A DNA stretch of 64,000 nt from Bacilli bacterium (GTDB taxonomy: Bacteria; Bacillota_I; Bacilli_A; RF39; UBA660): NCBI GenBank assembly GCA_017553685.1, contig JAFZKH010000003.1, positions 62,001-126,000 on the forward strand, written 5' to 3'. How positions within the stretch are numbered: the first letter of the stretch is position 1; each line of letters begins with the position of its first letter. This document shows, piece by piece, positions 1 through 7,621 of the stretch. A program made the position numbers and the translations under genes. Under the pieces are notes generated by a model. The model made no database searches. It was not told the origin of the DNA and was given only the letters and a program-made list of their open reading frames with translations.

Positions 1-1
1 T

Positions 2-517
2 AAACAAATAAATTGCAATAATGATTATGATTATTTCAAGAGTTATTCTGATATTATGACATCTACATCTATGTTATTATCTACATATTTTAATAAAAAA
101 ATAGATCCTATTGAAATATATAATAAAGCATTATCTAATGGTTTAATTAAATGCGGTGAACCTATTAATAAAGATAGTTTCTTCTATATGATTACAAATG
201 AATATAAAGTAAATTTTAAAGTGTTAGATAAAAGCGAATTAAGAAACTATGTATTAAATGGTAAACCTGTATTAATGGAAACTATAGGTAATGGTAGTTT
301 GTCTTGTTATCAAACATATTATTTAATATATGATATAAGTAATGCTGATCAATATTTATTATTGGATCCTAATAATAAATCATATAGATATATATGTCCT
401 GAAGGTACCAAAGGATTTGGTAATATATTAAAAGCTAACTATAATGAATTATCATTTGATTATTCAGAATTACTTAGTGATACAAGTAGATTTATTGTAA
501 TAGGAGGTACTAGATAA
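2..517 (+). CDS. C39-like papain-fold protein, 5' truncated
   Basis: The frame is open to the left edge of the window, so the ATG at 56 is probably internal and the true start lies upstream. The visible part resembles the peptidase C39 fold: a TSTSMLLSTYF stretch matches the helix that normally follows the catalytic Cys, and a YYLIYDI...YLLLDPN stretch matches the strand pair that normally carries His and Asp/Asn. The expected Cys before TSTSM and the His before the second strand are not seen, so the protein looks catalytically dead, or the Cys lies in the missing part. It overlaps the next lipoprotein gene by one base (TAATG), which suggests co-translation. The assignment rests on pattern only and is moderate to weak. 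Confidence 0.5.
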   Translation, partial: KQINCNNDYDYFKSYSDIMTSTSMLLSTYFNKKIDPIEIYNKALSNGLIKCGEPINKDSFFYMITNEYKVNFKVLDKSELRNYVLNGKPVLMETIGNGSLSCYQTYYLIYDISNADQYLLLDPNNKSYRYICPEGTKGFGNILKANYNELSFDYSELLSDTSRFIVIGGTR

Positions 518-1161
518 TGAAAAAGATTAAGATAGTATTCCTAGCATTATTATTACTATTAATTACTGGTTGTGCTGGAACATATAATTTGAATATAGAT
601 GAAAACCTAGCTGTTAAAGAAGAATTAAGCATTAATTTTATAGGTGAAGCATCTAATTATAATAAGATAAATGATTTATTAAAAAGAGAAGAAGTAAATG
701 AAGATGATTATACTTTAGTAGTAGAGGGAGATAATTTAAAATTAGATTATAGTCATGAATATGTTGATTTAGAAGAATATTTATTAAAGAGTTTATTATA
801 TAGACAATTATTTGATAGTATATCTTATAATTCTGATAATAAAGAAGTATCTTTATCCACAGGAAATATATTTAATGCATCTACTAATAAATTATATAAT
901 TCATATAATATAAAATCATTACAAATAAATGTAACTACTCCTTTAGAAGTAATTGAAGAAAATGCTGAGAAAATAAGTGAAAATACTTATTCTTGGACTA
1001 TTGATAATACTACTAGAGAAAAGTATATGTATTTAACATTTAATAAATCAGATAATTTACTTAATAAAGGAACAGTAATAGTACTTAGTGTATCTATTAT
1101 TGCAATAGCTATAATGGCTATTATAATTATAAAAAGACTATCAGAATCTAGAAAAATATAG
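517..1161 (+). CDS. Lipoprotein with C-terminal membrane segment, unknown function
   Basis: The N-terminus is a lipoprotein signal with the lipobox LITGC and the lipidated Cys at residue 19. The body (about residues 20-180) is acidic, rich in Asn, Tyr and Glu, and matches no family I can name. A hydrophobic segment at about 185-206 followed by KRLSESRK looks like a C-terminal transmembrane helix, so the protein would be held at both ends on the outer face of the membrane. It starts on the stop codon of the preceding C39-like gene and ends at a weak hairpin with a T-run. A TTATCCACA (DnaA-box consensus) lies inside the coding region near 854-862, probably by chance. Confidence 0.7.
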   Translation: MKKIKIVFLALLLLLITGCAGTYNLNIDENLAVKEELSINFIGEASNYNKINDLLKREEVNEDDYTLVVEGDNLKLDYSHEYVDLEEYLLKSLLYRQLFDSISYNSDNKEVSLSTGNIFNASTNKLYNSYNIKSLQINVTTPLEVIEENAEKISENTYSWTIDNTTREKYMYLTFNKSDNLLNKGTVIVLSVSIIAIAIMAIIIIKRLSESRKI

Positions 1162-1182
1162 GACTTAATAGTCTTTTTTTTT
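1162..1182 (+). terminator. Weak intrinsic terminator
   Basis: A short GACT/AGTC hairpin is followed by a run of nine T. The stem is only 4-5 bp, so termination may be leaky into secA. Confidence 0.5.
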
Positions 1183-1193
1183 ATGTAAAATAA

Positions 1194-1202
1194 TGGTATA
1201 AT
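1194..1202 (+). promoter_or_regulatory. Extended -10 promoter of secA
   Basis: TGGTATAAT is a TGn-extended -10 element that places the start of transcription about 16 nt before the secA ATG. No good -35 is visible; the T-run of the upstream terminator lies nearby. Confidence 0.6.
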
Positions 1203-1224
1203 GGTATAAAGGTGGATAAAAAAG

Positions 1225-3717
1225 ATGAGTATATTTAAGAAGTTGTTAGACACAGAATATAAAGAATTAAAAAGGTTTATGAAAATTGCTGATCAGATAG
1301 AAGCAAAAAGTGAAGAGTATGCTTCTTTAACTGATAAGCAATTACAAAATAAAACTAAAGAATTTAAAGAATTATTAGAAAATGGTAAAACTCTAGAAGA
1401 TATTTTAGTAGATGCTTTTGCTACTGCAAGAGAAGCTTCTAAAAGAGTTATTGGAGAATATCCATATTATGTACAAATACTTGGTGCATTAGCTATACAT
1501 TTTGGTAATATAGCAGAGATGAAGACTGGTGAAGGTAAAACATTAACATCAGTTATGCCTGCTTATTTAAATGCATTAGAAGGTAAAGGTGTACATATTG
1601 TAACTGTTAACGAATACCTAGCAGATCGTGATGCTCACTGGATGGGACAAATATATGAGTTCCTAGGTTTAACAGTAGGTATAAACGCTAGAGAGTTATC
1701 TCCTGAAGAAAAACAAGCAGCTTATAATGCTGATATTACTTATTCTACTAATAATGAAATAGGTTTTGACTACTTAAGAGATAACATGGTTGTTAGAAAA
1801 GAAGATAGAGTACAAAGACCTCTTAACTTTGCTATAGTAGACGAAGTAGACTCTGTATTAATTGATGAAGCTAGAACTCCGCTTATTATATCTGGCGGTT
1901 CTATGCATACATCTAATCAATATATGGATGCTCAAAGATTTGTTCAAAATCTTAAAGAAAATGAAGATTTTACTATTGATGAAAAAACTAAGAGTATTAG
2001 TTTAACTGATGTAGGTAGTAAAAAATGTGAACAATTCTATAAGATAGATAATATGTATGATGTTAATTATTCTGCATTAGTTCACCATGTAAATAATGCT
2101 TTAAGAGCAAACTTTATAATGCATAATGAAGTAGATTATATAGTTCAAGAAGGTGAAGTAATAATAGTAGATCCATTTACTGGACGTTTAATGCATGGAA
2201 GACAATTCTCAGAAGGATTACATCAAGCATTAGAAGCTAAAGAAGGAGTTAAAATTAATGAAGAAACTAAGACTTTAGCTACTATTACATTCCAAAATTT
2301 ATTTAGAATGTATAATAAATTAGCTGGTATGACAGGTACAGCTAAAACTGAAGAAGAAGAATTTAGAGAAATATATAACATGTATGTTATTGAAATTCCA
2401 ACTAATAGACCAGTTATTAGACAAGATATGGCAGATCTTATTTTTGCTACTAAGAAAGATAAATATGCTGCTATTATTAATGAAATTAAAGAAAGACATA
2501 AAACTGGTCAACCAGTACTAGTTGGTACTATAGCCGTTGAAACTTCTGAATTAATTAGTAATATGCTTACTAAAGAACATATTAAACATGAAGTATTAAA
2601 TGCTAAGAATCATGCTAGAGAAGCTGAAATAATAGCTAAAGCTGGTGAAAAAGGTTCTGTTACTATTGCTACTAACATGGCTGGTCGTGGTACCGACATT
2701 AAGTTAGGTGAAGGAGTTAAAGAACTTGGTGGTTTATGTGTAATTGGTACTGAAAGACATGAATCTAGACGTATAGATAATCAGTTAAGAGGACGTGCTG
2801 GTAGACAAGGTGATCCAGGATATTCTCAATTCTTTGTATCATTTGAAGATGAATTAATGGTTAGATTTGGTACTGATAGATTTAAAGAAGTTTTAGCTGC
2901 TGCAGGACTTGGTACTACAATTAATCTTAGAAGTAAAACTATGACTAAGAATGTTGAATCTGCTCAAAAGAGAGTTGAAGGAAACAACTATGATATAAGA
3001 AAGAGTTTACTTCAATATGATGATGTAATGGCTAAACAAAGAGAAATCATGTATGAAAGAAGAAATGAGATTCTTGATAGAGATTCTATTCATGATTCTA
3101 TTCTTAATTTAATAAAAGAACATATTGATGAAGTTGTAAAAGGACATCTAATTACATCTGGTGAACTAACTGAAAAAGATGTTGATGAAATTGCAGAATA
3201 TTGTAACGAAAACCTACTTAAAAATAAATCAATTAAAGTATCTGAAATAATCAATAAAAGATCTGAAGATGTTATAGAATCAGTTTATAATGTAGTTTCA
3301 GAAGAATATAATGAAAAAATTAGTGAATTACCTGAAGAAATAGTAGATAGTTTTGAAAAGGTAATAGCTCTAAGAGTTATAGATACTCACTGGATGGATC
3401 ATATTAATACTATGGACCATTTAAAAGAGGGTATTGGTCTTAGAAGCTATGCTCAAACTAATCCTTTAGTAGCCTATACTAAAGAAGGTTTTGATTTATT
3501 TGATCAAATGATTTCTATAATTAATAAAGAAACAACAATATACTTATTAAAGGCTGAAATTAAACAAAATCTTGAAAGAAAACAAGTTGAAAAACCAATA
3601 AAAGATAATGGTGGAAAAGAAACTAATAAGATTCAAAGAAAGTCTAATAAAATAGGAAGAAATGAACCATGCATCTGTGGTTCTGGTAAAAAATATAAGA
3701 ATTGCTGTGGAAAATAA
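1225..3717 (+). CDS. secA: Preprotein translocase ATPase SecA
   Basis: SecA is the motor that drives unfolded preproteins through SecYEG. The 830-residue length is normal for the family. Walker A is seen in MKTGEGKTL, and the DEAD-like box in IVDEVDSVLIDEARTPL. The second nucleotide-binding half carries TNMAGRGTDIKLG and LRGRAGRQGDPG. The C-terminus has the zinc-binding SEC-C motif CxCGSGKKYKxCC after a Lys/Asn-rich linker. The start follows a GGTGG ribosome-binding site. In many Bacillota secA is followed directly by prfB; here prfB lies 14 kb downstream, so the interval looks like an insertion. The repeat proteins in this window, with their signal peptides, are likely Sec substrates. Confidence 0.98.
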   Translation: MSIFKKLLDTEYKELKRFMKIADQIEAKSEEYASLTDKQLQNKTKEFKELLENGKTLEDILVDAFATAREASKRVIGEYPYYVQILGALAIHFGNIAEMKTGEGKTLTSVMPAYLNALEGKGVHIVTVNEYLADRDAHWMGQIYEFLGLTVGINARELSPEEKQAAYNADITYSTNNEIGFDYLRDNMVVRKEDRVQRPLNFAIVDEVDSVLIDEARTPLIISGGSMHTSNQYMDAQRFVQNLKENEDFTIDEKTKSISLTDVGSKKCEQFYKIDNMYDVNYSALVHHVNNALRANFIMHNEVDYIVQEGEVIIVDPFTGRLMHGRQFSEGLHQALEAKEGVKINEETKTLATITFQNLFRMYNKLAGMTGTAKTEEEEFREIYNMYVIEIPTNRPVIRQDMADLIFATKKDKYAAIINEIKERHKTGQPVLVGTIAVETSELISNMLTKEHIKHEVLNAKNHAREAEIIAKAGEKGSVTIATNMAGRGTDIKLGEGVKELGGLCVIGTERHESRRIDNQLRGRAGRQGDPGYSQFFVSFEDELMVRFGTDRFKEVLAAAGLGTTINLRSKTMTKNVESAQKRVEGNNYDIRKSLLQYDDVMAKQREIMYERRNEILDRDSIHDSILNLIKEHIDEVVKGHLITSGELTEKDVDEIAEYCNENLLKNKSIKVSEIINKRSEDVIESVYNVVSEEYNEKISELPEEIVDSFEKVIALRVIDTHWMDHINTMDHLKEGIGLRSYAQTNPLVAYTKEGFDLFDQMISIINKETTIYLLKAEIKQNLERKQVEKPIKDNGGKETNKIQRKSNKIGRNEPCICGSGKKYKNCCGK

Positions 3718-3720
3718 ATA

Positions 3721-3745
3721 AAGCTCATTTAATGAGCTTTTTTTA
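3721..3745 (+). terminator. Intrinsic terminator of secA
   Basis: The stem AAGCTCA/TGAGCTT with a TTTAA loop is followed by a T-run. It lies three bases after the secA stop. Confidence 0.9.
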
Positions 3746-3764
3746 TTTAAAATATTCTGTTTCA

Positions 3765-3773
3765 TGTTATAAT
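3765..3773 (+). promoter_or_regulatory. Extended -10 promoter
   Basis: TGTTATAAT lies 20 nt downstream of the secA terminator and 26 nt before the GTG start of the next lipoprotein gene. Confidence 0.6.
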
Positions 3774-3798
3774 GAAAGTAGAATAGGAGTGATTATTA

Positions 3799-4194
3799 GT
3801 GAAAAAAATATTATTAAGTTTAGTAATAATAATTGTGGGAGTAATAACTTTAACTGGTTGTGGTAAAGAATCTAAATATAATAGTATAGTTATCTCAAAT
3901 GTAGATAAAGATACAAGATGGGAAGCTATAACAAATTATGATATAACATTAGAATTTGAAAATGGTAAATGTATTTCAGAAAACTATAGATTAGAGTTTA
4001 TGAAAGAAGGTAATGCCATTGTTTATGGTATAAATATGGGTAATCAAACTTATATTGAGGATTATAATCAAGAAGGAAATATTGTTACTTATAAGCGTAC
4101 AGGAACAAATAATGAATTTTATGACAATTCAATAGATGAAGCATATGATAATGCAAAATTATTATATCCAAATGCAACTATAACAAAGAAATAA
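3799..4194 (+). CDS. Small lipoprotein, unknown function
   Basis: This 131-residue protein starts at GTG after AGGAG at a normal distance. It has a lipoprotein signal peptide with the lipobox LTGC and the lipidated Cys at residue 21. The mature part has a DITLEFENGKC...ENYRLEF pattern and a conserved-looking YPNATI end, reminiscent of small DUF1307-type lipoproteins, but I cannot assign it firmly. It is a single-gene transcription unit with its own extended -10 promoter and a strong terminator. It would sit on the outer face of the cytoplasmic membrane after processing by Lgt, which is encoded at 34.6 kb. Confidence 0.75.
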   Translation: MKKILLSLVIIIVGVITLTGCGKESKYNSIVISNVDKDTRWEAITNYDITLEFENGKCISENYRLEFMKEGNAIVYGINMGNQTYIEDYNQEGNIVTYKRTGTNNEFYDNSIDEAYDNAKLLYPNATITKK

Positions 4195-4198
4195 TATA

Positions 4199-4221
4199 AA
4201 GCCCATTAAATGGGCTTTTTT
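4199..4221 (+). terminator. Intrinsic terminator
   Basis: The stem AAGCCCA/TGGGCTT with a TTAAA loop is followed by a T-run. Confidence 0.9.
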
Positions 4222-4236
4222 ATGTTGTTTAATATG

Positions 4237-4245
4237 TGTTATAAT
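4237..4245 (+). promoter_or_regulatory. Extended -10 promoter
   Basis: TGTTATAAT lies 20 nt before the ATG of the phosphotransferase gene. Confidence 0.6.
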
Positions 4246-4264
4246 TTATTTAGGAGTTGATAGA

Positions 4265-5380
4265 ATGCCAGACTTTAATTTGAAAGACATAAATAATAGA
4301 ATATGTGACAGAAGTGATTGCTTTTATTGGCAAACCGATAGAAAAATAAGCGTAGAAGAAGCTGCTTCTATATGGAAGGATAGACATTCTGCTATTACAA
4401 ATGATGAATTATTCTCTAAAATAAATTCAGAGTTATCTAGTGATAAATTAAAATATATAGAGCCATTAGATTTAGATGCACAAACTAGTGTTGGAAATGT
4501 TAATTCAATTAGAATTGGAGTTTTAGAAAGTGGTAAACAAGTTATTATTAGATGTCATCCTAAAGGAGTTAAGAATGGTTATTTTTATTCTGAAAGTCTA
4601 GCTTCAAAATTAGCTTTAGATAATGGAATACCAGCATATAAAACTTATATTATTCATGATTTAAATAGTGATGATGATATTTCTTATCAAGTTATTGAAA
4701 AATTACCGGGTGATTCTATTGAGTTCTATTTAAAAGAACATCCAGAAAAAGAAGAACAACTAGTTTATGAAATGGGAAAAACAATGGCTAAACTTCATAG
4801 AATTAAAGTTGAAGGATTTGGTCCTTTTGATAACGAAGAAGCTAAAAATGGTCATTTAGTTGGTATTTTTAATACTCTTAATGAATCAATGAATGCGGGT
4901 TTAGATGAAAATTTAGATAGATTAGTTAAATATAATATTTTAACTAGTGAAATTGCTAAAAAGATGAAGTTATTATTTGAAAAGAATACTTTATTAGATT
5001 ATACTGATCCAGTTTTAATACATAATGATTTTGCTGACTGGAATTTATTAACAGATGGTAGTACTATATGCGGTGTTGTAGATTGGGATGAATGCGTTGG
5101 TGGACATCCCATTCAGGAAATAGCTTGTTGGTCTACTTTCTTTAATCCCGAAAGAATTAATTCATTTTTAAAGGGATACTATAGTGAAACTAAAAAACCA
5201 GATAATTTTGACGAATTATTTCAATTATTTAGACTCAGGTATACAATATCAAAAATGGCATTAAGAATTAAGAGATATACATATGAACAATCTCCTTTTA
5301 TAAAAGATATGATTGAAAAAGGAGAAAAACACTTAAAAGAATTATCAGAAATATTTAATCTTTCTGATGATATTAAATAA
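4265..5380 (+). CDS. Aminoglycoside/choline-kinase-type phosphotransferase
   Basis: This is a protein-kinase-like small-molecule phosphotransferase of 371 residues. The catalytic loop reads VLIHNDFADWNLL, the APH pattern HxDxxxxN with the base Asp, and is followed by the metal-binding GVVDWDE. The N-terminal ~70 residues, with a CDRSDCFYWQTDRKIS segment, are outside the kinase fold and not recognised. Members phosphorylate aminoglycosides, macrolides, choline, homoserine or sugars; nothing here identifies the substrate, so resistance should not be assumed. The next small gene follows after 15 nt with a strong RBS, so the two form a likely operon. Confidence 0.85.
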   Translation: MPDFNLKDINNRICDRSDCFYWQTDRKISVEEAASIWKDRHSAITNDELFSKINSELSSDKLKYIEPLDLDAQTSVGNVNSIRIGVLESGKQVIIRCHPKGVKNGYFYSESLASKLALDNGIPAYKTYIIHDLNSDDDISYQVIEKLPGDSIEFYLKEHPEKEEQLVYEMGKTMAKLHRIKVEGFGPFDNEEAKNGHLVGIFNTLNESMNAGLDENLDRLVKYNILTSEIAKKMKLLFEKNTLLDYTDPVLIHNDFADWNLLTDGSTICGVVDWDECVGGHPIQEIACWSTFFNPERINSFLKGYYSETKKPDNFDELFQLFRLRYTISKMALRIKRYTYEQSPFIKDMIEKGEKHLKELSEIFNLSDDIK

Positions 5381-5395
5381 TAGGAGGTATATATT

Positions 5396-5770
5396 ATGGG
5401 ATCATATATAGAAATGAATGATACATTACGAATAACTAGAGAACAAGGATTTCCAAAACAATTAGTTTTAGAAGAACATTTAAAAAAACCTTATACTGCA
5501 GAACAATTTAAAGATATGGTTTTTGAATTTTATGATAAGCCGAATATAAGAAATTATCATATGCCACCAGTAAGAAATTTTCTTGTAGAGGATATAGATG
5601 GAAAATGGTTATACTGGGGACAAATACATGTTTTAGAAATAAAACATGATTATGTTAATAGAACAACATCTGGAAAATATAAAATAATATATATTAATAA
5701 GCCTGAAGAAATGGAAATGGCACATAATTTAATTGATAGAAATAAAGATACTTTTTATGAAGTAAAATAA
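5396..5770 (+). CDS. Conserved hypothetical protein (124 aa)
   Basis: This soluble protein has no membrane segment. It begins GSYIEMNDTLRIT and contains a central YHMPPVRNFLVEDIDGKW stretch and a TTSGKYKIIYI strand near the end. The pattern looks like a compact beta-rich fold, but I do not recognise the family. It starts 15 nt after the phosphotransferase stop, behind a TAGGAGG RBS, and ends at a strong terminator, so it should be co-expressed with the phosphotransferase. It contains a few codons that are rare around it (CGA, CCG), a weak hint of transfer. Confidence 0.7.
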   Translation: MGSYIEMNDTLRITREQGFPKQLVLEEHLKKPYTAEQFKDMVFEFYDKPNIRNYHMPPVRNFLVEDIDGKWLYWGQIHVLEIKHDYVNRTTSGKYKIIYINKPEEMEMAHNLIDRNKDTFYEVK

Positions 5771-5794
5771 ACTCACATTAATGTGAGTTTTTTT
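5770..5794 (+). terminator. Intrinsic terminator fused to the next promoter
   Basis: The stem AACTCACA/TGTGAGTT is followed by seven T. The last T of the run is the first base of the TGTTATAAT promoter of the cysteine desulfurase gene. Confidence 0.9.
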
Positions 5795-5802
5795 GTTATA
5801 AT
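5794..5802 (+). promoter_or_regulatory. Extended -10 promoter of the desulfurase operon
   Basis: TGTTATAAT begins in the T-run of the upstream terminator, so the -35 region is the terminator hairpin itself. Confidence 0.6.
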
Positions 5803-5822
5803 ATAATTAGTAGGTGATATTT

Positions 5823-6959
5823 ATGGCAAACAAAATATATTTAGATAATAATGCTACTACTAAAGTAGATGAAGAAGTATTCAAAGTAATGGAACCATAT
5901 TTTAAAGAAGAGTATGGTAATCCAAGTAGTTCTTATAGTATTGGAAGAAATGTAAAAGAGGAAGTTACTAAGGCTAGAAATAATGTTGCTAAAATGTTAG
6001 GGGCAGATCCTAAAGATATAATATTTACTAGTTGTGGTTCTGAAAGTAATGTAACTGCTATAATGAATGCTGTTAGAAATAATCCTGATAAGAAACATGT
6101 TATTACTACTAAAGTAGAACATGCATCTATTATGGAAACTATGAGATATTTAGAAAAGAATGGATATAAAGTTACTTATGTAGGTGTAGATTCTTTAGGT
6201 AGATTAAATATGGATGAATTAAAGAATTCTATTACAGAAGATACTTGTTTAATAACAGTTATGTATGCTAATAATGAATTAGGTAATGTTTATCCAATAA
6301 ATGAAATATCTAAAATAGCACATGAGAAAAATATTTATTTTCATGTAGATGCAGTACAAGCAGCAGGTAAAATAAAAATAGATGTTAAAGATTTAGATGT
6401 AGATTCTTTATCTATATCAGGTCATAAAATAAATGCTCCTAAAGGTATTGGAGTACTATATATAAAAGATAGTTCTAAGTTTATTCCTTTAGTATTTGGT
6501 CATCAAGAAGATAATAGAAGAGGTGGAACTGAAAATACTGCTTATATTATTGGACTTGGTAAAGCAGCAGAAATGATTAATGATGATAACTTCTCTAAGG
6601 AAAAAGAAGTAGAAGCCCTAAGAAATTATATGGAAGAAGAAATTAAAAAGAATATAGAAGATATAAGAATATATGGTGATTTAGATAATAGGACTCCTAA
6701 TACATCTAGTATTGCATTTAAAGGTGTTAAAGCAGATGAATTAATGCTTTTATTAGAGTCATTTAATGTATTTGTGTCTACTGGATCTGCATGTAATTCT
6801 GTAATATCATTACCATCATATGTTTTAGCAGCATGCAAAGCAGATTTAAATAATTATAGTCCTATAAGAATTAGCTTAGGTAAATATAATACTAAAGAAG
6901 AAATAGATGAGTTTGTAAAAATTCTTAGTAACGCTGTTAATACGTTAAGGAGAAAGTAA
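5823..6959 (+). CDS. Cysteine desulfurase, NifS/IscS family
   Basis: This PLP enzyme takes sulfur from cysteine and passes it on as a persulfide for Fe-S clusters or tRNA thiolation. The ATG at 5823 (MANKIYLDNN) is chosen because the GTG at 5814 lies inside the RBS TAGGTG. The protein then has 378 residues, within the family range. Visible key residues are the PLP-stacking His at about 100, FHVDAVQ with the PLP Asp at about 176, SGHKINAPKG with the Schiff-base Lys at about 202, RRGGTENT, and the catalytic Cys at about 324 in STGSACNS. It is one base from the following ferredoxin-thioredoxin gene, which points to a shared Fe-S or sulfur-transfer job. Confidence 0.95.
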   Translation: MANKIYLDNNATTKVDEEVFKVMEPYFKEEYGNPSSSYSIGRNVKEEVTKARNNVAKMLGADPKDIIFTSCGSESNVTAIMNAVRNNPDKKHVITTKVEHASIMETMRYLEKNGYKVTYVGVDSLGRLNMDELKNSITEDTCLITVMYANNELGNVYPINEISKIAHEKNIYFHVDAVQAAGKIKIDVKDLDVDSLSISGHKINAPKGIGVLYIKDSSKFIPLVFGHQEDNRRGGTENTAYIIGLGKAAEMINDDNFSKEKEVEALRNYMEEEIKKNIEDIRIYGDLDNRTPNTSSIAFKGVKADELMLLLESFNVFVSTGSACNSVISLPSYVLAACKADLNNYSPIRISLGKYNTKEEIDEFVKILSNAVNTLRRK

Positions 6960-6960
6960 T

Positions 6961-7551
6961 ATGTCAGTACTAATAAACTTTAAAATATGTGATAATGCTA
7001 AAGAATGTGGTGGAATAGCAGTTTGTCCTACAGGAGCCTTATCATATGATAAAGAAAATGAAACAATCAAGATAGATAATGATAAATGCATTTCTTGTGG
7101 TGCTTGTGAAAGAAATTGCCCTATTGGTGCAATTAAAGTAGCTAGAACTATAGAGGAATATAATAAATATAAAGAAGAAATAGATAACGATCCTAGAACA
7201 GTTAAAGATTTATTTGTAGATAGATATGGGGCAACACCTTTATCTGAATTCTTTATGTGTTCTGAAAATGAAATAGAAAATAAATTAACTGACGGAATAG
7301 TATTAGTAGAGTTATATAATGATGATTCTATTGAATGTCTTTTAAAATCTATAAAGGAAATTACAATTGATATGCCATCAAATACATTATTCTATAAAGT
7401 GGAAGTATCTGATAATAAATATAATGTAACAGAGTTTCCTTCTTTATTAGTGTTTAAAAATAAAGAATTAAAAGGAATAGTAAATGGGTACTATACTATT
7501 GATAATAAGGAAGAATTAATAAACAAGATTAATGAAATATTAAAAGATTAG
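6961..7551 (+). CDS. Ferredoxin (2x 4Fe-4S) fused to a thioredoxin-like domain
   Basis: Residues 1-65 form a bacterial-type ferredoxin. One Cys set lies in CDNAKECGGIAVCPTGAL and a full CxxCxxCxxxCP set in CISCGACERNCPIGA. The first set has irregular spacing, so the first cluster may be altered. Residues of about 105-196 look like a thioredoxin fold: an IVLVELYND strand, then a TEFPSLLVF motif with the cis-proline loop, but no CxxC. The gene begins one base after the desulfurase stop, so the two proteins are probably translated together. An electron or sulfur carrier for the desulfurase is a reasonable inference; the fusion itself is directly visible. Confidence 0.75.
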   Translation: MSVLINFKICDNAKECGGIAVCPTGALSYDKENETIKIDNDKCISCGACERNCPIGAIKVARTIEEYNKYKEEIDNDPRTVKDLFVDRYGATPLSEFFMCSENEIENKLTDGIVLVELYNDDSIECLLKSIKEITIDMPSNTLFYKVEVSDNKYNVTEFPSLLVFKNKELKGIVNGYYTIDNKEELINKINEILKD

Positions 7552-7567
7552 AAATAATCTTTTTTTA
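7545..7567 (+). terminator. Intrinsic terminator overlapping the stop codon
   Basis: The stem AGATTA/TAATCT with a GAAA loop and a T-run contains the TAG stop of the ferredoxin-thioredoxin gene. Confidence 0.75.
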
Positions 7568-7621
7568 TTTACAAAGAAGTATTCCTTTAATATAATAAAA
7601 TTATCATAGGAGGAATGAGAA

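Noticed and set aside
854-862. DnaA box inside the lipoprotein gene (and another near 13171 in the repeat protein)
   Set aside because: Single coding matches to TTATCCACA are expected by chance in an AT-rich sequence.
4265-5380. Aminoglycoside resistance gene
   Set aside because: The APH fold is clear, but this fold covers many metabolic kinases and nothing in the sequence or neighbours shows a drug substrate.
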